A stretch of DNA of 64,000 nucleotides, from positions 14,322,001 to 14,386,000 of the forward strand of contig CM114275.1 in NCBI GenBank assembly GCA_050084515.1. The letters are read 5' to 3'. How positions within the stretch are numbered: position 1 is the stretch's first letter; each line of letters begins with the position of its first letter. Below, piece by piece: positions 32,401-45,637 of the stretch. The DNA comes from Blasia pusilla (lineage: Eukaryota > Marchantiophyta > Marchantiopsida > Blasiales). The notes beneath the pieces were generated by a model. The model did not search any database, was not told the DNA's origin, and saw only the letters and a program-made list of their open reading frames with translations. Position numbers and translations under genes: made by a program.

Positions 32401-35400
32401 GGTTACCCAGTTGATGTTGTCTGTTAGGTACTTGTGGGTGTTGATATTAGGATTTGTGATAAAAGTCTTATTAGTGCTGTTTTCATCAGTTATTGTGCTT
32501 AATGTTGGGTTCTTTCTACTGGGATTTGCTTTTTCGATGAAGAGAGACTTATGAATGACGTTCTTGCAGGTGTACTTTGCTGGTGTCGGAAGATTGAAAA
32601 ATGTCAAGGCAGCTATTCGTCGAGGTCGTCTACTCAAGTGCTCGCGTTGTGGGCATCCGGGAGCCACCATTGGATGCCGCGTTGATCGTTGCCCTCAAAA
32701 CTATCATCTGGTGGGTTAAATGCTTATTATCTCTGAAACTCATGTAAACTTGGCAGATCTTTTAATTGATTACCTTCTAGCTCAGGACTTTTTCATGTCT
32801 CAAAACTATACACTTGTAAAGAAAAACTTGGATACAGAGTTTCATTATAGAGTCTCCGAAGTAGATAATATGTTTTTTCAAACTCTTTGATGTCATAATT
32901 TTCAGCCTCAAGTATGATACATGAAAATGATCTAGTGTTTGCTTCAAGCCAAGTTCTGATAGTGAGTAGATTTCATCTCTTGAGAAAGAGACAAGAAAAC
33001 TTATGAGAGGTGATATTCCTTTCTGTGCATGTTAATTGGTGTTGCAAAGGAAGTACCAGGAATCAGTCCAACTTAGAGTGGCTGGTGTTGAGAAGTTAGG
33101 CCATTAGACGTATCTTCTTGTGCAATATCAGAACTATCTTCATCTAACCCATCCATGATTTCAATGTGCATAATCAGCAAGTCAGTTCCTAGCTCTCTTT
33201 ACTAACCAGATCCCTCTCCTAGTGTGACTCTCCTTATGGTCTAAAAAAATCCTAACCAGGATTCTTCTTAGCCACACCTTGCACTCACAACACAGATCCT
33301 CAGATGTCTTCAGCTCAAATGTCACACATGGCTCTCATCATTAAGCAAAAACAATATCCAGCAGCTATCTGGACAAAACGACCACCCTTCCAGTGAGGCT
33401 CCAGCATTCACAGAACTCAGTCTTATTCTCCTCTTCCTTCTCTCAGATTACTCTGCAGCAGGGCCAGTGCTGCACGAATCTCCAAGAGCCTAGGAGTTCT
33501 CACGAAAAGCTGCGTATGCTGTAGAATAATTATCTGACTCTAAGCAGAGATCCTACATACAGGAGAGGTGGCATTTCTGACCCTTAGATCCTTACCTAAG
33601 TACATGATGTTGGGTAACCCTGGCTCGAGATTACCCTAAAAGAGAGCAGAGCTCTATGTTAATTTAGTATCTCTATAAGTAGAGTTAGGGCATGACTAAA
33701 GTAGATATTAACCTTTTTCAACACTTACAGCCATGAGATAATTTCCTCCACAATAAGTCTTATTCCTTTCAGATGTCATTTTGGCATTGTACCTCTTGGC
33801 ACAATTGCATAATCAAGCCGAGGTCACTGAAACAGACAAGAATTAGGACTACTGTTTGATTTATGGGCTTTAAACATGGCTGGCTAAGTCTTGCACTTAG
33901 GGTTTCCAGCTATCCGCCACACATTATAGGCCCTTTCTGCCAAAGAGCCTCGACTAATGATTGGAAGTACCATTCAGTGGGAGATATTTTAGGGGATTGG
34001 TGTTATTCAATAGTTACTGAGATGCCTCCTGAACTTTTCTTCTCTCCAACTACTGCAGCGGAGAGGAATGTTTAGCAGCTGCTTTAAGTTAAGTTTCACA
34101 AGTACAATGGATGGATGCCAACATGGGCAGTGCCAGTTAGTAGTCATGTTATCTGAATCATTATCTTATGTGGCAGTCTCCACTTGCAAAGGTCATCTAT
34201 CTAGGTGCTGGAGCATCTTGGCTAAAGGTGAGCACTGCTCCGTAACCACAATGAAGCAAAGCAATTTCACCTACCGCCTACAAGGCACTCTCGAGATCTG
34301 CTATCCTCATTTAGTTGAAAACCTTCAGAGACGCACAGAAGGGATGAAACAAAGGTGATTCAGAGATCACCACAGGTGTTTGGTGGTTACATTGCCACAA
34401 ACCATCCTGCAAGGATTACTTGCATATCAACCCTTGAGTTTGCAGGTTAAGTAATGTCCAACCTAGTTCAGGGTCATACCAAAGTTTCATAACATACAAA
34501 TAACGCTCTTTAGAAGAAAGGCATCACAAAAAGAAACAACTAATCTCGAGGTAAATCTTTGCAGAAATCTACATATTTCAGAGGTTACTGTGAAGAAAAC
34601 TAAACAGAACAACACTTTTTCCTTAGGTCACACAGCCTCAGGCGTGGATTGGGTGAAAGGAGAGGGCAACTGACTCCTTGGAGATAGCTGATGCCTGAGA
34701 GCAGCGCTCAATGCCACTGATATTAGATCACCGGTAGTGCCTACTAATTGGTTTGTTGGTAAGGTGGTTAATTTCGGGAAAGATTGTCTACAGAGGTCAA
34801 GATGAGAAGGTTGAATGGTTTACAAGCCTAACTCTGGAATGTTTTTGTGGTGACTGCTTCTCGCGGTCTTGTTTAGTCTTTTCTTGTGTCCCTAGCCTCT
34901 GTTAGCTTCAAATTAGCTAAATTTTATTCTGTCTGCTCAGTGCACAGAGGCAAAGGTAAGTAGCAAGGTCAATTTTTTTTTATGAGGTCTAATCTGTGCT
35001 GTACTCAAAGGTTATAACAGTTGGAGTTCAAAGCTTTTATGTCTAATTTTGAAAATTGGAAGTAGAATGAGGAGCCTAGTGTCATTCTGTGCCATCAGTA
35101 ATACGAGCTACAGATTTATGACTCAATCTTTAGCTGAGTTGCATTGAGTCTTTGTAACAGAGGTGCCCTTGCTGATGACATAGCCTTCACGGACTGTTTT
35201 TCATCTATGCTTTGAATAGAAATGAAGAAATCTGTAACTCCAGTAAGGTTTTGGGTGCTCACTTTCAGACACGAACTAAATAAAGATGCCTAGTGATGTT
35301 AAATTTTGAGTGGAGCGCTTATAGTTGGCTCATTATATTTTGAGTAAAGGGATTAGTCTGAATATAACTTCCTTGATCACACAGCCAATTGGCAGACAAG

Positions 35401-38400
35401 ACTCTAAAATCTTTTAACTTAGGCTTATCATAATGATGCCTACTGGCCAAGAAACATTTTCCTTAGAACATTTCACCTTGACTTAGTACCCCAACTTGCT
35501 TGGTAAGAGATCAACCTAAATTTATTCTCTGAGAGTCACTGTTTTTGATGGTTGCAGCCATGTGCCCATTTTGATGGTTGCTCTTTTGACCATAAAAAGT
35601 ACCTGGTGGCGTGCTCCGAACACCTCCACTTGTTTCCTTCTCGATACAGAAGATTTCTTGATCGTGGAATTGAGACTCATATGGTTGGATCTGTGTACTC
35701 CAAAGAAATTTCAAAGCTTCACCGTGGAAATTTCAGAAGAATAATGATTGAAAGGAAAGCTGCTGCTTCCAGTTTGCGTCTGAAGGATTTGGAGGAAGAA
35801 GACAAATTTCTTGAGAAGTCAGGTGAAGATGATGAATTTCTTCGACGTGAGCGGAAAAGATTGCAGCGAGATTTGGCAAGGATAGTACCCATTAAACTTG
35901 GTGGATCAAAAAGTGAGAATCCAGAAGGTGGTATTCCAGATGGTTGGAACTCTGTGGCGGGTTTGGAAAATGTGGTAGAATGCCTGAAAGAGATGGTGAT
36001 CTTGCCATTGCTTTATCCAAAAGCGTTTGATTGCCTGGGTATTTTGCCACCTCGTGGTGTCCTTCTCCATGGTCACTCTGGTACTGGTAAGACGCTTGTT
36101 GTCCGTGCTTTGGCTGGAGCTTGTGCAAGAGGTTCACAAAAAATCTCTTATTTTGCTCGTAAAGGAGCAGATTGTCTTGGCAAGTATGTTGGAGATGCTG
36201 AGCGCCAACTGCGCCTCTTATTTCAAGTAGCCCAGCAGCACCAGCCTTCCATCATCTTCTTTGATGAAATAGATGGACTTGCTCCAAGTCGATCGAGGTA
36301 AATTATTTGCATGTGCATGTGACTTTGAAGTTCTTCTCTCAGTTCCAATGTCGGGCAATTGAAGAACACCAAGTGGTGTACTTTTTTTAAATGATGATAA
36401 AGTCACTCTAGATTGCTTTCTATCTTTGATGGGGACCATCTTTGCAATAAGATGTTTGATGATGGCATCTGACTACTGCTTGGAGGGTGAATATGACATG
36501 TCATTGTGACTGATTGCGCTTTTCATGTTCTTTTATCACAACAGAGATGGTCAAGATCAAACACACAGTTCTGTGGTTTCCACGCTACTTGCTCTTATGG
36601 ATGGACTTAGTTCAAGGGGTTCTGTTATTGTCATTGGAGCCACCAACAGACCAGATTCTCTTGATCCTGCCCTTCGTCGACCAGGACGCTTTGACCGTGA
36701 GATCTATTTTCCTCTTCCATCTGCTGCAGATCGGGCTGCTATACTTGCTCTCCACACTCGTTTTTGGAAGCCTTGTCCATCAACTGACGTTCTTTCAGCA
36801 GTGGCAAGATCAACACGTGGTTTTGCTGGAGCTGATTTGCAAGCTCTCTGTGCAGACGTGGCCATGAAAGCTCTCAAGAGAGTTTCACCTTTGCATCAGT
36901 TTATGAAATCTGCTGAGATACGAGAGGCAGGTGGCAATCTGCCACCACTACCTTCAATCAAGGTGAAGGCTGCTGATTGGGCTACTGCTCTTAAAGAAGC
37001 ACCTCCTCCTTGCTCCATGAGGATGGCGTGTGCAGCCTTGAGTTATGTTCCGGGCTCTCCTCTTCCTTGGTATCTTGTTCCTGCGCTGCTTCCGACTATT
37101 GTTGAAGTTTTGCTGTACCTCCACCTTGATGCCAGAGTTGTCATGCCACCAGCACTATCCAAGGAAGTTTCGTCAATTGCCCTAGAAGTGAAATCATTTG
37201 TGGAAGGTAACGCTGATAATGCAGTATGTCGGGAACCAAAATCTACTCAGCCAAACCTCCCAGTCCACTGGCTATCAGCCATTCAAATGTGTGCTTATAG
37301 TCCTCTGAAGCTCTGTTCGTTTATGGAAGAAGGACTTACTGCAGCTGGACTTGTAAGCCGGAGGAGCTGGCATCATTCAAGTTATTTGGAACATAAGAAG
37401 GCTAGTGGTGCAGAGGTGATGGGCAAGTACCCCCTGAATGTCGACATAAATGGTTTAGATCTGAAGTCCAGTTCAAATGCACTTGGTGGGTGGAGAAGTG
37501 GTCAAGCCAGAATTCTGCTTGCAGGAAGTGCAAAGGGTGGGCAAAAATTGGTAGCAGCTTCTATTCTGACTGGTTTTGAGGGCTTCTTTGAAACTCGTAT
37601 GCTCAGTTTGCCTACTATGCTGCATGAGGGTGATGGAGATGTGATACAAGGACTCATACGCATTCTAGGTTTGGCTTTCTATCCAATGTCTCTAGTAGAT
37701 AGCTTTTCTGTTGTCATTGGTTTTGGATTTCGGAGGAAGGTGGAAGGTGGAAGGTGGATCCACAACTTATTGCAAATGTATTCCAGTTAAGCCATGGAAT
37801 GTTCAGATACTTCAGATGTGCAAATGTAAATCATGTTATCATCCTGAGGTTGAATTACTTGTTAGTCTGGTTAGGGAACCAGGTAAGTTGTCAGGAATGT
37901 AGAACTTGTGTAGTCGACTACGTCCTCGTGATTGCAATTAGTAGTGCACACCAGATCTGTTTTCCACATCAAATATGGGGCAGTCCTGGGATTAATGTAC
38001 TCTTGAACGGAGGATTTAATCCTGAAATATGGTATCATTGATTAAAATGCAGGATCTGCAAAATATAGTACTCCTTGTCTACTCTTCATCCCACATATTG
38101 AGAGCTGGGCCACAACCAAAGAATTTATAGCTGAGCCACGCAATGCCTTGGATGGCTCATGTACAAGTTCAAATCTCAGTCCAAACCATGGACCACAAGT
38201 TTCATCAGCCGGGAAGAGAGGTCAGGGGGACTTGGGTCAATTAAAATTCTGGAACGCAACCTCAAGTGCCTGGAATATATTTATGCAGCATATGACATAC
38301 CTTCCTCCTGATGCAGCTGTCATGGTTCTGGTACGCCTCTTTTAGCATCTTGATGTTGTGGGCAAGGTGAAATGAGACAGTGTCATTGCGTTGTTACAGG

Positions 38401-41160
38401 TTTATTACTGTATTTTCTAAAGTTATTCCTATCTCTGGGAAATTTACGCGTCTCAATTGGCCTCTTGTGGATTGCATTATGTTGTCTATAATTCTTACCA
38501 ACTGAGCTTTGTTGTACTGTGTACAAGTGATGTTTCCAAAAAAATATATTTGCTTAGCAGACCGAGTATAAAATGCATTTGTCTTTGGTAATGTATGTAT
38601 GTTGTTATGCCAATAAACTAGAATCATGTCATCATTAAAGAGTGTCTTTTTTGTTCTGAATACTTTCATGTGCTTATCTTCCTGGTTCTGTGTAAATTGC
38701 TCAAACACATATATAACATGCTGACACTCATCGGTGCTTACAGGCAACAAGTGAAGTGTGTCCTGATGATCTTCCACTCAAGGTGGTTGATTTCTTCTCA
38801 AGTGGCTCAAAGAAAAGTGTTAATCGTGTGGTATCAAGAATTCAATCTGTTCCAGCTGTGTTGGTACAATTGCCTTCACTGAAAGAGAGCATGATTATTA
38901 TCAATCGTGCATCACAAGATATTGCCAGCAGTATGGTTGAGAAGCTGCTCAGGCATTTAAATCATCTGGAAAGAACATCAGCTCTTAAAGCAGGACAAAG
39001 CTCTAGCTTGATTGCGATTCCAGTGCCATGCCTGGCAACTGTTGCAACTGAAGAAGAAGCAGCTGAATTGCTAGCTGAGGTAAGTCAGGAGACGAATAAT
39101 GTACTTGTTGCCGGTGACGTGGAAAAGAGTGAGAATTTGGAGCAAGTGCCGTCAATTGTTAATAACTCATTTGATTCCTCCAACTGTACACAGAAGTCTG
39201 TGGAGGATGGGACAAGCTCTGGAGGAATTCATCCAAAGTTAGGATCTTTCCAAAGAAATCTTTCCATTCCGTGCTCCTCACAGCAAAAGATTCTGCAAAA
39301 TGCCATATCTCAGTTTGGTCATCTCCTTTTGAACCAAGCCCAATTCTCGGAGCTGTGGAGTGTAACTGCAAGATTAAAAGGAGGACCGTGTGTGAATCCA
39401 AAGGACTTTATGCAGGGTTGCTCAGATCACGGCCTGTTATATTTCCAGAGATTGAGGGATAAGAACATTTTGACGGACAAGAAATCCTTTGAAGGTACTG
39501 GTGAGAGAAAGGATGATAAAAGTGCACACCCCTCTATCATACATGGAATAGTGGCAATTGCATTGAAAGCTAAAGGGGGTTTTTATGTAACCCCCAAAGA
39601 TTTGGCTCTTGATATTGATTTGGTCCTGAAGCTTCTGAGGAAACGTATCAAACTCAAAGTTGAAAACGGGAAGGATCCTTTGTTGTATGTTCCGCTCTTG
39701 GCAAAAGCGTCAAGCTTAGAAGACTTTTTAAGCTCGTGGTTATATCAAAATCAGAGGTACACCTGTTCTATCTCCTGGAATGTATCTAGTTCAATTTGGT
39801 CTTGTGTCGCAGTTATGGTAGGTCTTCGTTGTCCTGATAGTGGCAATGAAAGTAACTGCTAGTCTCAGTTGTGGTGGATTGTCTCTAGATTCTTGGTTTA
39901 GAAAATGAGAATGCAAATTATAGTTCAATCCTTAGAGTATGATGATTGTAACTCCTTCATTTCTTGGAAGTCGTCAGGTGATCTATCTGTAGGACCTTAA
40001 TGGTTTTTTATGAGATACCTTATTACTTGAAATTGCTATGTTGTAGACTTGAAAGTACTTCGACAGTCTTGTCTTCAAAGCTGGATACCCCAGGAGTTTT
40101 TGACAGACAGACTCTGTCTCACTGTGAAGTTTTCACAGAGCATGAAACCCTCACATGGCTTCCATTTCAGTCTCTAGAATCAAAGGAGACGTTAACCAAG
40201 GGGGATGACAGGTCCAAGAAGACATGCTGTAAACAGAAAGACTGTGAGTGTGTTGATGAAGATGCTCCAATGACCACAGAATCCATATGTAAACAAGGAG
40301 AAGACACAGCAGTTGAGTATTTGGTTTTGAATGCTAGAGACTCTGGCAATGAGACTATAGGCAAGGAGGAAGATGCACAGGTGTCATTAGTCAGATCTTT
40401 AGCTGACGTTAATGCTGCGAGAACAGTTCAACTAGAACATGATTTGCCTTCAGGAGATCTTGATGGTAAATCAACAGTTACAATCTTAGTATCCAAACCT
40501 GAGAATGTCAAGGAAGGAAAAGTAGTGATTGGCTCAACTTCGAGTCGTGAAGGTCACTGGCATGAAGGAGCTGTGGGCCCAGATTTGGAGCAGTTCACCA
40601 GCCAAAAGAGCGATGTGCAGGTCAAGGCAGAAAGTGTGGCTCACCTCGAGCATGCTATTAAGAATGTGATCTCAGTTGCTTGGGGAAATTACACAACAAA
40701 TTCAATAGAAGTGTTGCATGAAGTCATTGCAGGGAGTGCAGCAACCATCAGAGTAGTTTATGATGATTTGCTCAATAAAGTTGACTGGATAGCTATTAGT
40801 AAAGTCAAAGGGCACACAGGTGGATGTTTATGTCTTGAAGCTTGGACGCAGACTACACAGTATAGTGGACAGCTTGGGGACAGACAAGCACTGAAACCTA
40901 CATGTTCCTCTAAGGAACTCAACGAAGTACTTTATGGAAAGTGCCCAACTTCTATTATCAGCAGTGACCAGTGGAATCTTAATTCTTCATCAAAAAGCAT
41001 GTGTGGTGGTCACACCCGTTCCCAAGGAGAAATTCAACATCTACCAGAGTCGATTTATTATGAAGTACACAGAGAATTGTGTCTATGTCCAGCCATCAAG
41101 GCGGTTCAAGAACTTGCAACTAAGTCGACTATGAAAGCCATCAATCAGTTCATTCTTTAA
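29479..41160 (+). CDS. Extended-PHD plus AAA ATPase chromatin-type protein
   Basis: Seven exons: 29479-32088, 32570-32710, 35558-36297, 36545-37668, 38053-38330, 38744-39756 and 40047-41160. All introns are GT-AG and the phases agree, giving 2339 codons plus stop. An in-frame TAA at 29464 precedes the first ATG. Residues 1-780 are charged and low-complexity. Residues 791-939 form an extended PHD finger (CGLC; AWVHEECAVWSPE; CSRCGHPGATIGC; PCAHFDGC; CSEH), a histone-reading fold. The first AAA domain has Walker A GHSGTGKT (1089-1096), Walker B IIFFDEID (1149-1156), sensor GATNRPD (1195) and arginine finger RRPGRFD (1208). A second AAA copy (about 1480-1700) is degenerate (AGSAKGGQK; LLFIPHIESW). 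The architecture matches the uncharacterised Arabidopsis At3g15120 family, related to ATAD2/Yta7 but without a visible bromodomain. Probably nuclear. Intact. Confidence 0.93.
32711..35557 (+). other. Long intron 2 of the AAA gene
   Basis: It runs from GTGGGTTAAA after codons for CPQNYHL to GATGGTTGCAG before PCAHFDG, so it splits the extended PHD finger. It is 2847 bp. I see no transposon, RNA gene or long coding frame in it. It may be an old decayed insertion. Confidence 0.85.
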
Positions 41161-43975
41161 GTGTCTGGGTACAAGTGCTGCCCAGGATGGAGATCAGCTT
41201 GGGAAATATCTTCTGACTCGCATATGTGAGCTCAACTTGCTTCTTGGTGAATTTTACCAACGTGTCTGGTGGGGATGGTTTGACCTTGCGCTGGAAGTCT
41301 AATGTAAGTTAAGTTATGTTGGTTGGATGCGTGTTTTCCAGCCGTCATGTTACCCAGGGAGTATGATAGGTTTCTGACATCAGACTTTGTGACCATGGCT
41401 TGGAAATCACTGGCAGGGCTTTAAAGAATGATGCGATCCACTGCGTGAACGCACTTAAGATACAGTTGTTTCCTTCAATGTATCGAAGACCACTTGCAAG
41501 GTAAAGGATGTTTTGAGTATGTGAGCTCCTTGTGGATAGTTTAGATGACATTGAATTTCATGATTGTCCACTAAACCTCCTATTTTTTTCTAGGTGCAGG
41601 TCCATGGAGATTCTGTGAAGTGATGAATAGAATGGATTGCAGGATTGTATCATTTAATAGTGCACCAGTTGGTGCATGAGAGTAGTTGTGAAGATCAGAG
41701 GCATGGATTGGTGAACCATGGAGTACCAGGTCAGCAGTTCTGTGCATGAGTTGTCTACTGACTGGAAGCCTGTGATTTGTCTTCTTTGGAGAATAAGGCT
41801 GTGGGTTAGGGTTCTTCATATCACATGTGCACGTACTACGTGCACGAATCAATAGCTCTAAATTTCAGAGCGTTAGAAGTAAAGCAGATATCTGCTGCTT
41901 GGAGTTCACAATGTGAGGAAGGTTGTAGAGGTCTTGTCTTTCTAGCAGCGTGCAAGTTGCTCTCATCAATTTTTCCAATAAGTATGAGAAATGATTGATG
42001 GAACTACACAATGTGGAGTGCTAAGAGTTGGACGAGTTTTAGTGTTTCCAATTCTCATGCATTCTGTATTCTTGACGTACAAAATGATTCCAACCACTGC
42101 AGAGGTTTGTGCCCTATCATGTAAAATAAAAATGTTTCGAAAGAGTGGGTGTCAGGGAGAATAGGGAGGAACTGTTGAAACTCAACCCACTGATTCTTGC
42201 ATGAGAGAAACTCAGATTTCTTGTACGAGGAGGCGTGTAAGTTGGGTAAAGACGAATCTGATCGAGGTTACTCGTCTGAATCAAACCTCACATGCAGAGA
42301 CTTTCTATTTGGTCTTCTCCAAGCTAGGAAGCGCACAGCAGGGTCAGGGAGTTTTCCCCCAGAAATTTCCCGTTTTTACAGGTGGAATGGTAAGTCCCCT
42401 GAGGTTTGGTTTTTGGATGCAATATACAAAGAGATACCCTTGTTTCATGGCAGTTATTTTAAAAATGATTTAGAAAGTTAGTGCAGATGGCAAGTGGATG
42501 TCATCTTTCTATGATTTATGGCTCATGGTCTTAAATCCATACGAGATGCCTAAGGAGGTACCCTGTCTAGTATCAGAGGTCATTACAGCGTAAAAAGTGA
42601 TGACGATGGTCATAACCTCCAAGCTAAAATGTATTAAAAAATATTTGTATCAACATGGGATGAATTTAAAATCGATAATTTTATATATACATAACAAACA
42701 AACTTAAAATTATTAGAGATAAGACTATACTCGAGATTTAACAAGTCGGAAAATTTGTAATTTTTTTAGAAGTGGAATTTTTGCAAATCTAACATAACGA
42801 CGCGTTCATATCATTTTCTTCTTTTTCCTCCATGTCGTTTTTTTCAATAGGATCTTCTACCCTTTCTCTTATGAGTCTATCGTAAAATCTCAAATTGAGC
42901 AAATTTATAAAGTCTCGACCCCTACATGAGCATCACTTCTTAACGAGAGGACCCCACAAAAGAGTGCCCACACTCCAATCCATCCTCGAACTTGAGTGGC
43001 GTGGTAGTGATTCTTTGTTGGATGAAATCAACTTGCCATTGATTGATCATGTGGGAGATTGGATGATGGGCTTATGTGTTAGCATTGGTACAACCATTGT
43101 AACCTCATTGTACCAAGGTAAACATTTTATGTACAAGAAATGAAACATTAACCATATCATAGCCTTGATTGGTTCCAAATATGGTTCAACTACACCATTA
43201 TCTAGATTTTTACACTTTTTCATCACTACTCTCGTATACATGAAATTGTATTTACTCTGAAATGGTTAAGAAACATAGAGGTTGTAGGTTCATTTAATTT
43301 TCGGAAATATGGTGGTATCTAATGGTCCAAATTTCAAAAGAGAATGTCAAAAGATTCCATGGGATTTTATTTTTCACATTTGGATTCATCCATATCCCAC
43401 ACTTAACTCCTACTTTACATGTTTTGTGAAATGCCAAGAGGGTAGAAGCCGTTTGCTCCATAGCGTGGAAAATAACAAACTGCTAGACCTTACCAATTGT
43501 AGTCCGCTTAAAACTCTTAATCATCTTCAAAATGTCTTCCTTGGAAAATAAAGCATCATCATTTTTGCTCTTGATGCCATGAATTGGTAGAGAATATCGG
43601 TTACGGCTTGTGTGTAATCCCTTTTTTTGACTATAATGTCAATATGCTCAATTGACATCCCCACAAACCAAAATCAACTCATTTTTAGTGTTTTCAGGTA
43701 AAACCCAGATGTTGGTTTGAGACACTATGGTTGTAGTAGCAACATTTGCTACAACCAATCTCTTCTCAAGACTTCGTACAACTTTCAAAACATACTACAA
43801 GAAAGCCTATGGAATTAAAACCCTAATTGGCACCTCATTATCCTCCACTTTTTTCGGCACATTTTGATCTTCACTCAAAAAGAAGAAACAAAAGTTAGAA
43901 TTGAGTAAAAAACACCTCCGTAAACATAAGAGAGCATAAAAAAATATCCCATGCAACCGATCAACTCACTCTCAA
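41161..43975. other. 3' flank of the AAA gene and unassigned DNA
   Basis: It begins with the likely 3' UTR. No convincing gene follows. From about 42600 the sequence becomes AT-rich. At 43260-43560 there are short frames of mobile-element character (minus strand ALFSKEDILKMIKSFKRT) that I cannot assign. Element copy 2 begins at about 43976. Confidence 0.55.
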
Positions 43976-44340
43976 AAGTGATTTGGGGTAGGAGATTCCA
44001 TTCTTTACGGTCTGCAATCATTGGCTGGATTGTCTCACCTATTATGTCCTCCGTACCGTCCACCCTAACATCCTTGGACACGAAGATGGTTCCAATTTGG
44101 AGAAGAAATCGAACTGAGAGAAAACTTTCATTCACTAGTATGAAAGACTCACGAGCTTGCGATCGAACAATTTCTGATTGAGGAAGGGCCGCTAGATGAC
44201 TGCCACAAGTGAGCTTCACATAATTATCCATTCCCTGAAGATTCCACCGGGAGGAGACTGAGAATAAGAATAAGGATAAGAATGAGAATGATAATGAGAA
44301 TGTTTAATTTATAGTGAATAGGGACTCACATTTTCTTGAC
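43976..44340. repeat. Leader block of the composite element (copy 2)
   Basis: It is highly similar to 62276-62665 in copy 3, starting at AGGAG-TTCCAT-CTTTACGGTCT and running through AAGGGCCGCTAGATGACTGCCACAAG into a (GAGAAT)n microsatellite and ATTTAATTTATAGTGAATAGG. In copy 3 it lies between two divergent genes, so it may hold regulatory or end sequences. Confidence 0.8.
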
Positions 44341-44402
44341 AGAATTTGACTGACAAGATGAAGTTTGGTAGGTGAGATTGTCTGACAAGATAGATTCAAT
44401 TG

Positions 44403-45240
44403 TGTTGCAACCTGTCGGAGTCCGATAGGTTGCAGAATTTGGGAATCAGAGACGTGGGTAGCGAAGCACCCAATTGCATTTTTTTGTTGCCGTGTCCCAA
44501 TGCAAGTTGGAACCGGTTTGAGTCCGTTGGGTTGGTACCCCCTTCTTGCTGACCAATGGTCTTTTGAGTCGATTTTGCTAGCATCAAACACAAGACATCG
44601 CTTGAATTTGCTAAGGCAACCAATCCTTGGGGATTGTTACGGGATTGTCCAACTCAAGGTAGACCTTGTGACCCGCGGGATTGCAAGGGGTTGCCTCGGA
44701 ACTATGCGTTGTCGCATTGTTACCCAAGGGATAGAAAAGCGTGCAACATGTCAGTAACCGACAGTTTGCCCAGGTACCTCGCCTATTACCCCAAGATGAG
44801 GGAAGCGTGCAACACGTCGGAGGCCGACGGGTTGCACAAGTGCCTTGCCTTGTAATGCTTACATGAAGGAAGCGTGCAACCCGTCGGCATCTGACAAGTT
44901 GCTCGGGTATCCCGCCTTGTTATCCCAAGATGAGGGAAGCGTGCAACCCGTCGGCCTCCGAAGAGTTGCATGAGTACCCGCCTTGTTATCCCAAGATGAG
45001 GGAAGCGTGCAACCCGTCAGCCTCCGACGAGTTGCGCGGGTACCTCGCCTTGTTATCCCAAGACGAGGGAAGCATGCAACCCTCCGGTCTCCGACGGGTT
45101 GTGCAGGTACCTCGTGTTCTTGCCCCAAGACGGCGGAGGCACGCAACTTGTCGGTCTCCGACGGGTTTCCAGGATAGCTCGGCTTTTTAAACCAAGGAGG
45201 ACGGATGCCTGCAACCCGCGGGAAGCGTGCAACCCGTTGG
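44403..45240. repeat. Palindrome array, copy 2 upstream (67-bp period)
   Basis: 27-bp palindromes start at about 44406, 44740, 44809, 44876, 44943, 45009, 45076 and 45143. The last seven are 66-69 bp apart. The spacer is GGGTACCTCGCCTTGTTATC and variants. The middle three bases vary (GGAGGCC, GGCATCT, GGCCTCC, GGTCTCC) while the arms hold. Confidence 0.9.
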
Positions 45241-45343
45241 AGCCGTCGGCTTGGTGATTTTCATGTCCAGACTTCCATAACGGCCGACACGTCGCCGCCA
45301 GAACGACGGTGCGACGCAATGGTCAGCCCAACGGCTCGAAAAG

Positions 45344-45351
45344 TATAAATA
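45344..45351 (+). promoter_or_regulatory. TATA box of the WDGNHR gene, copy 2
   Basis: TATAAATA preceded by AACGGCTCGAAAAG and followed by AGGC, as in copies 1 and 3. The ATG lies at 45638. Confidence 0.75.
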
Positions 45352-45637
45352 GGCAAGGTTTTGCTCATTTTGGTTTTTCGTTTCGCGATCTCGATTGCTC
45401 TTTTGCGCAGCAGCTGACCAGATACCAAGGGGTGCTCTACACGGCGACTCATCGCGAGACTCATTGCAAGACGATTCGAGCGAACGATCGCGAGACAATT
45501 CAAGCGAATGATCGGAAGACTATTCGAGCGACTCATCAAGGCGACTCATCGCGACATCAGCAAGGCAACTTATCAAGGTGACTCATCGTGCAAAGAAAGT
45601 AACTTCGTTGTCGAGGAGGAGGCATTTTTGGGAACAA

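Noticed and set aside
33863-34358. Two open frames inside the long intron of the AAA gene.
   Set aside because: Under 100 codons each, with no recognisable domain and no flanking splice or promoter signals that I trust.
37669-37902. Extra codons 37669-37790 as part of the AAA protein.
   Set aside because: The donor at 37669 joined to 38053 gives the phase-correct, AAA-like GSAKYSTPCLLFIPHIESW. The read-through tail has no family match.
42197-42481. Two short overlapping open frames downstream of the AAA gene.
   Set aside because: No motif, no splice support, and two frames open at once. Probably 3' UTR or intergenic DNA.
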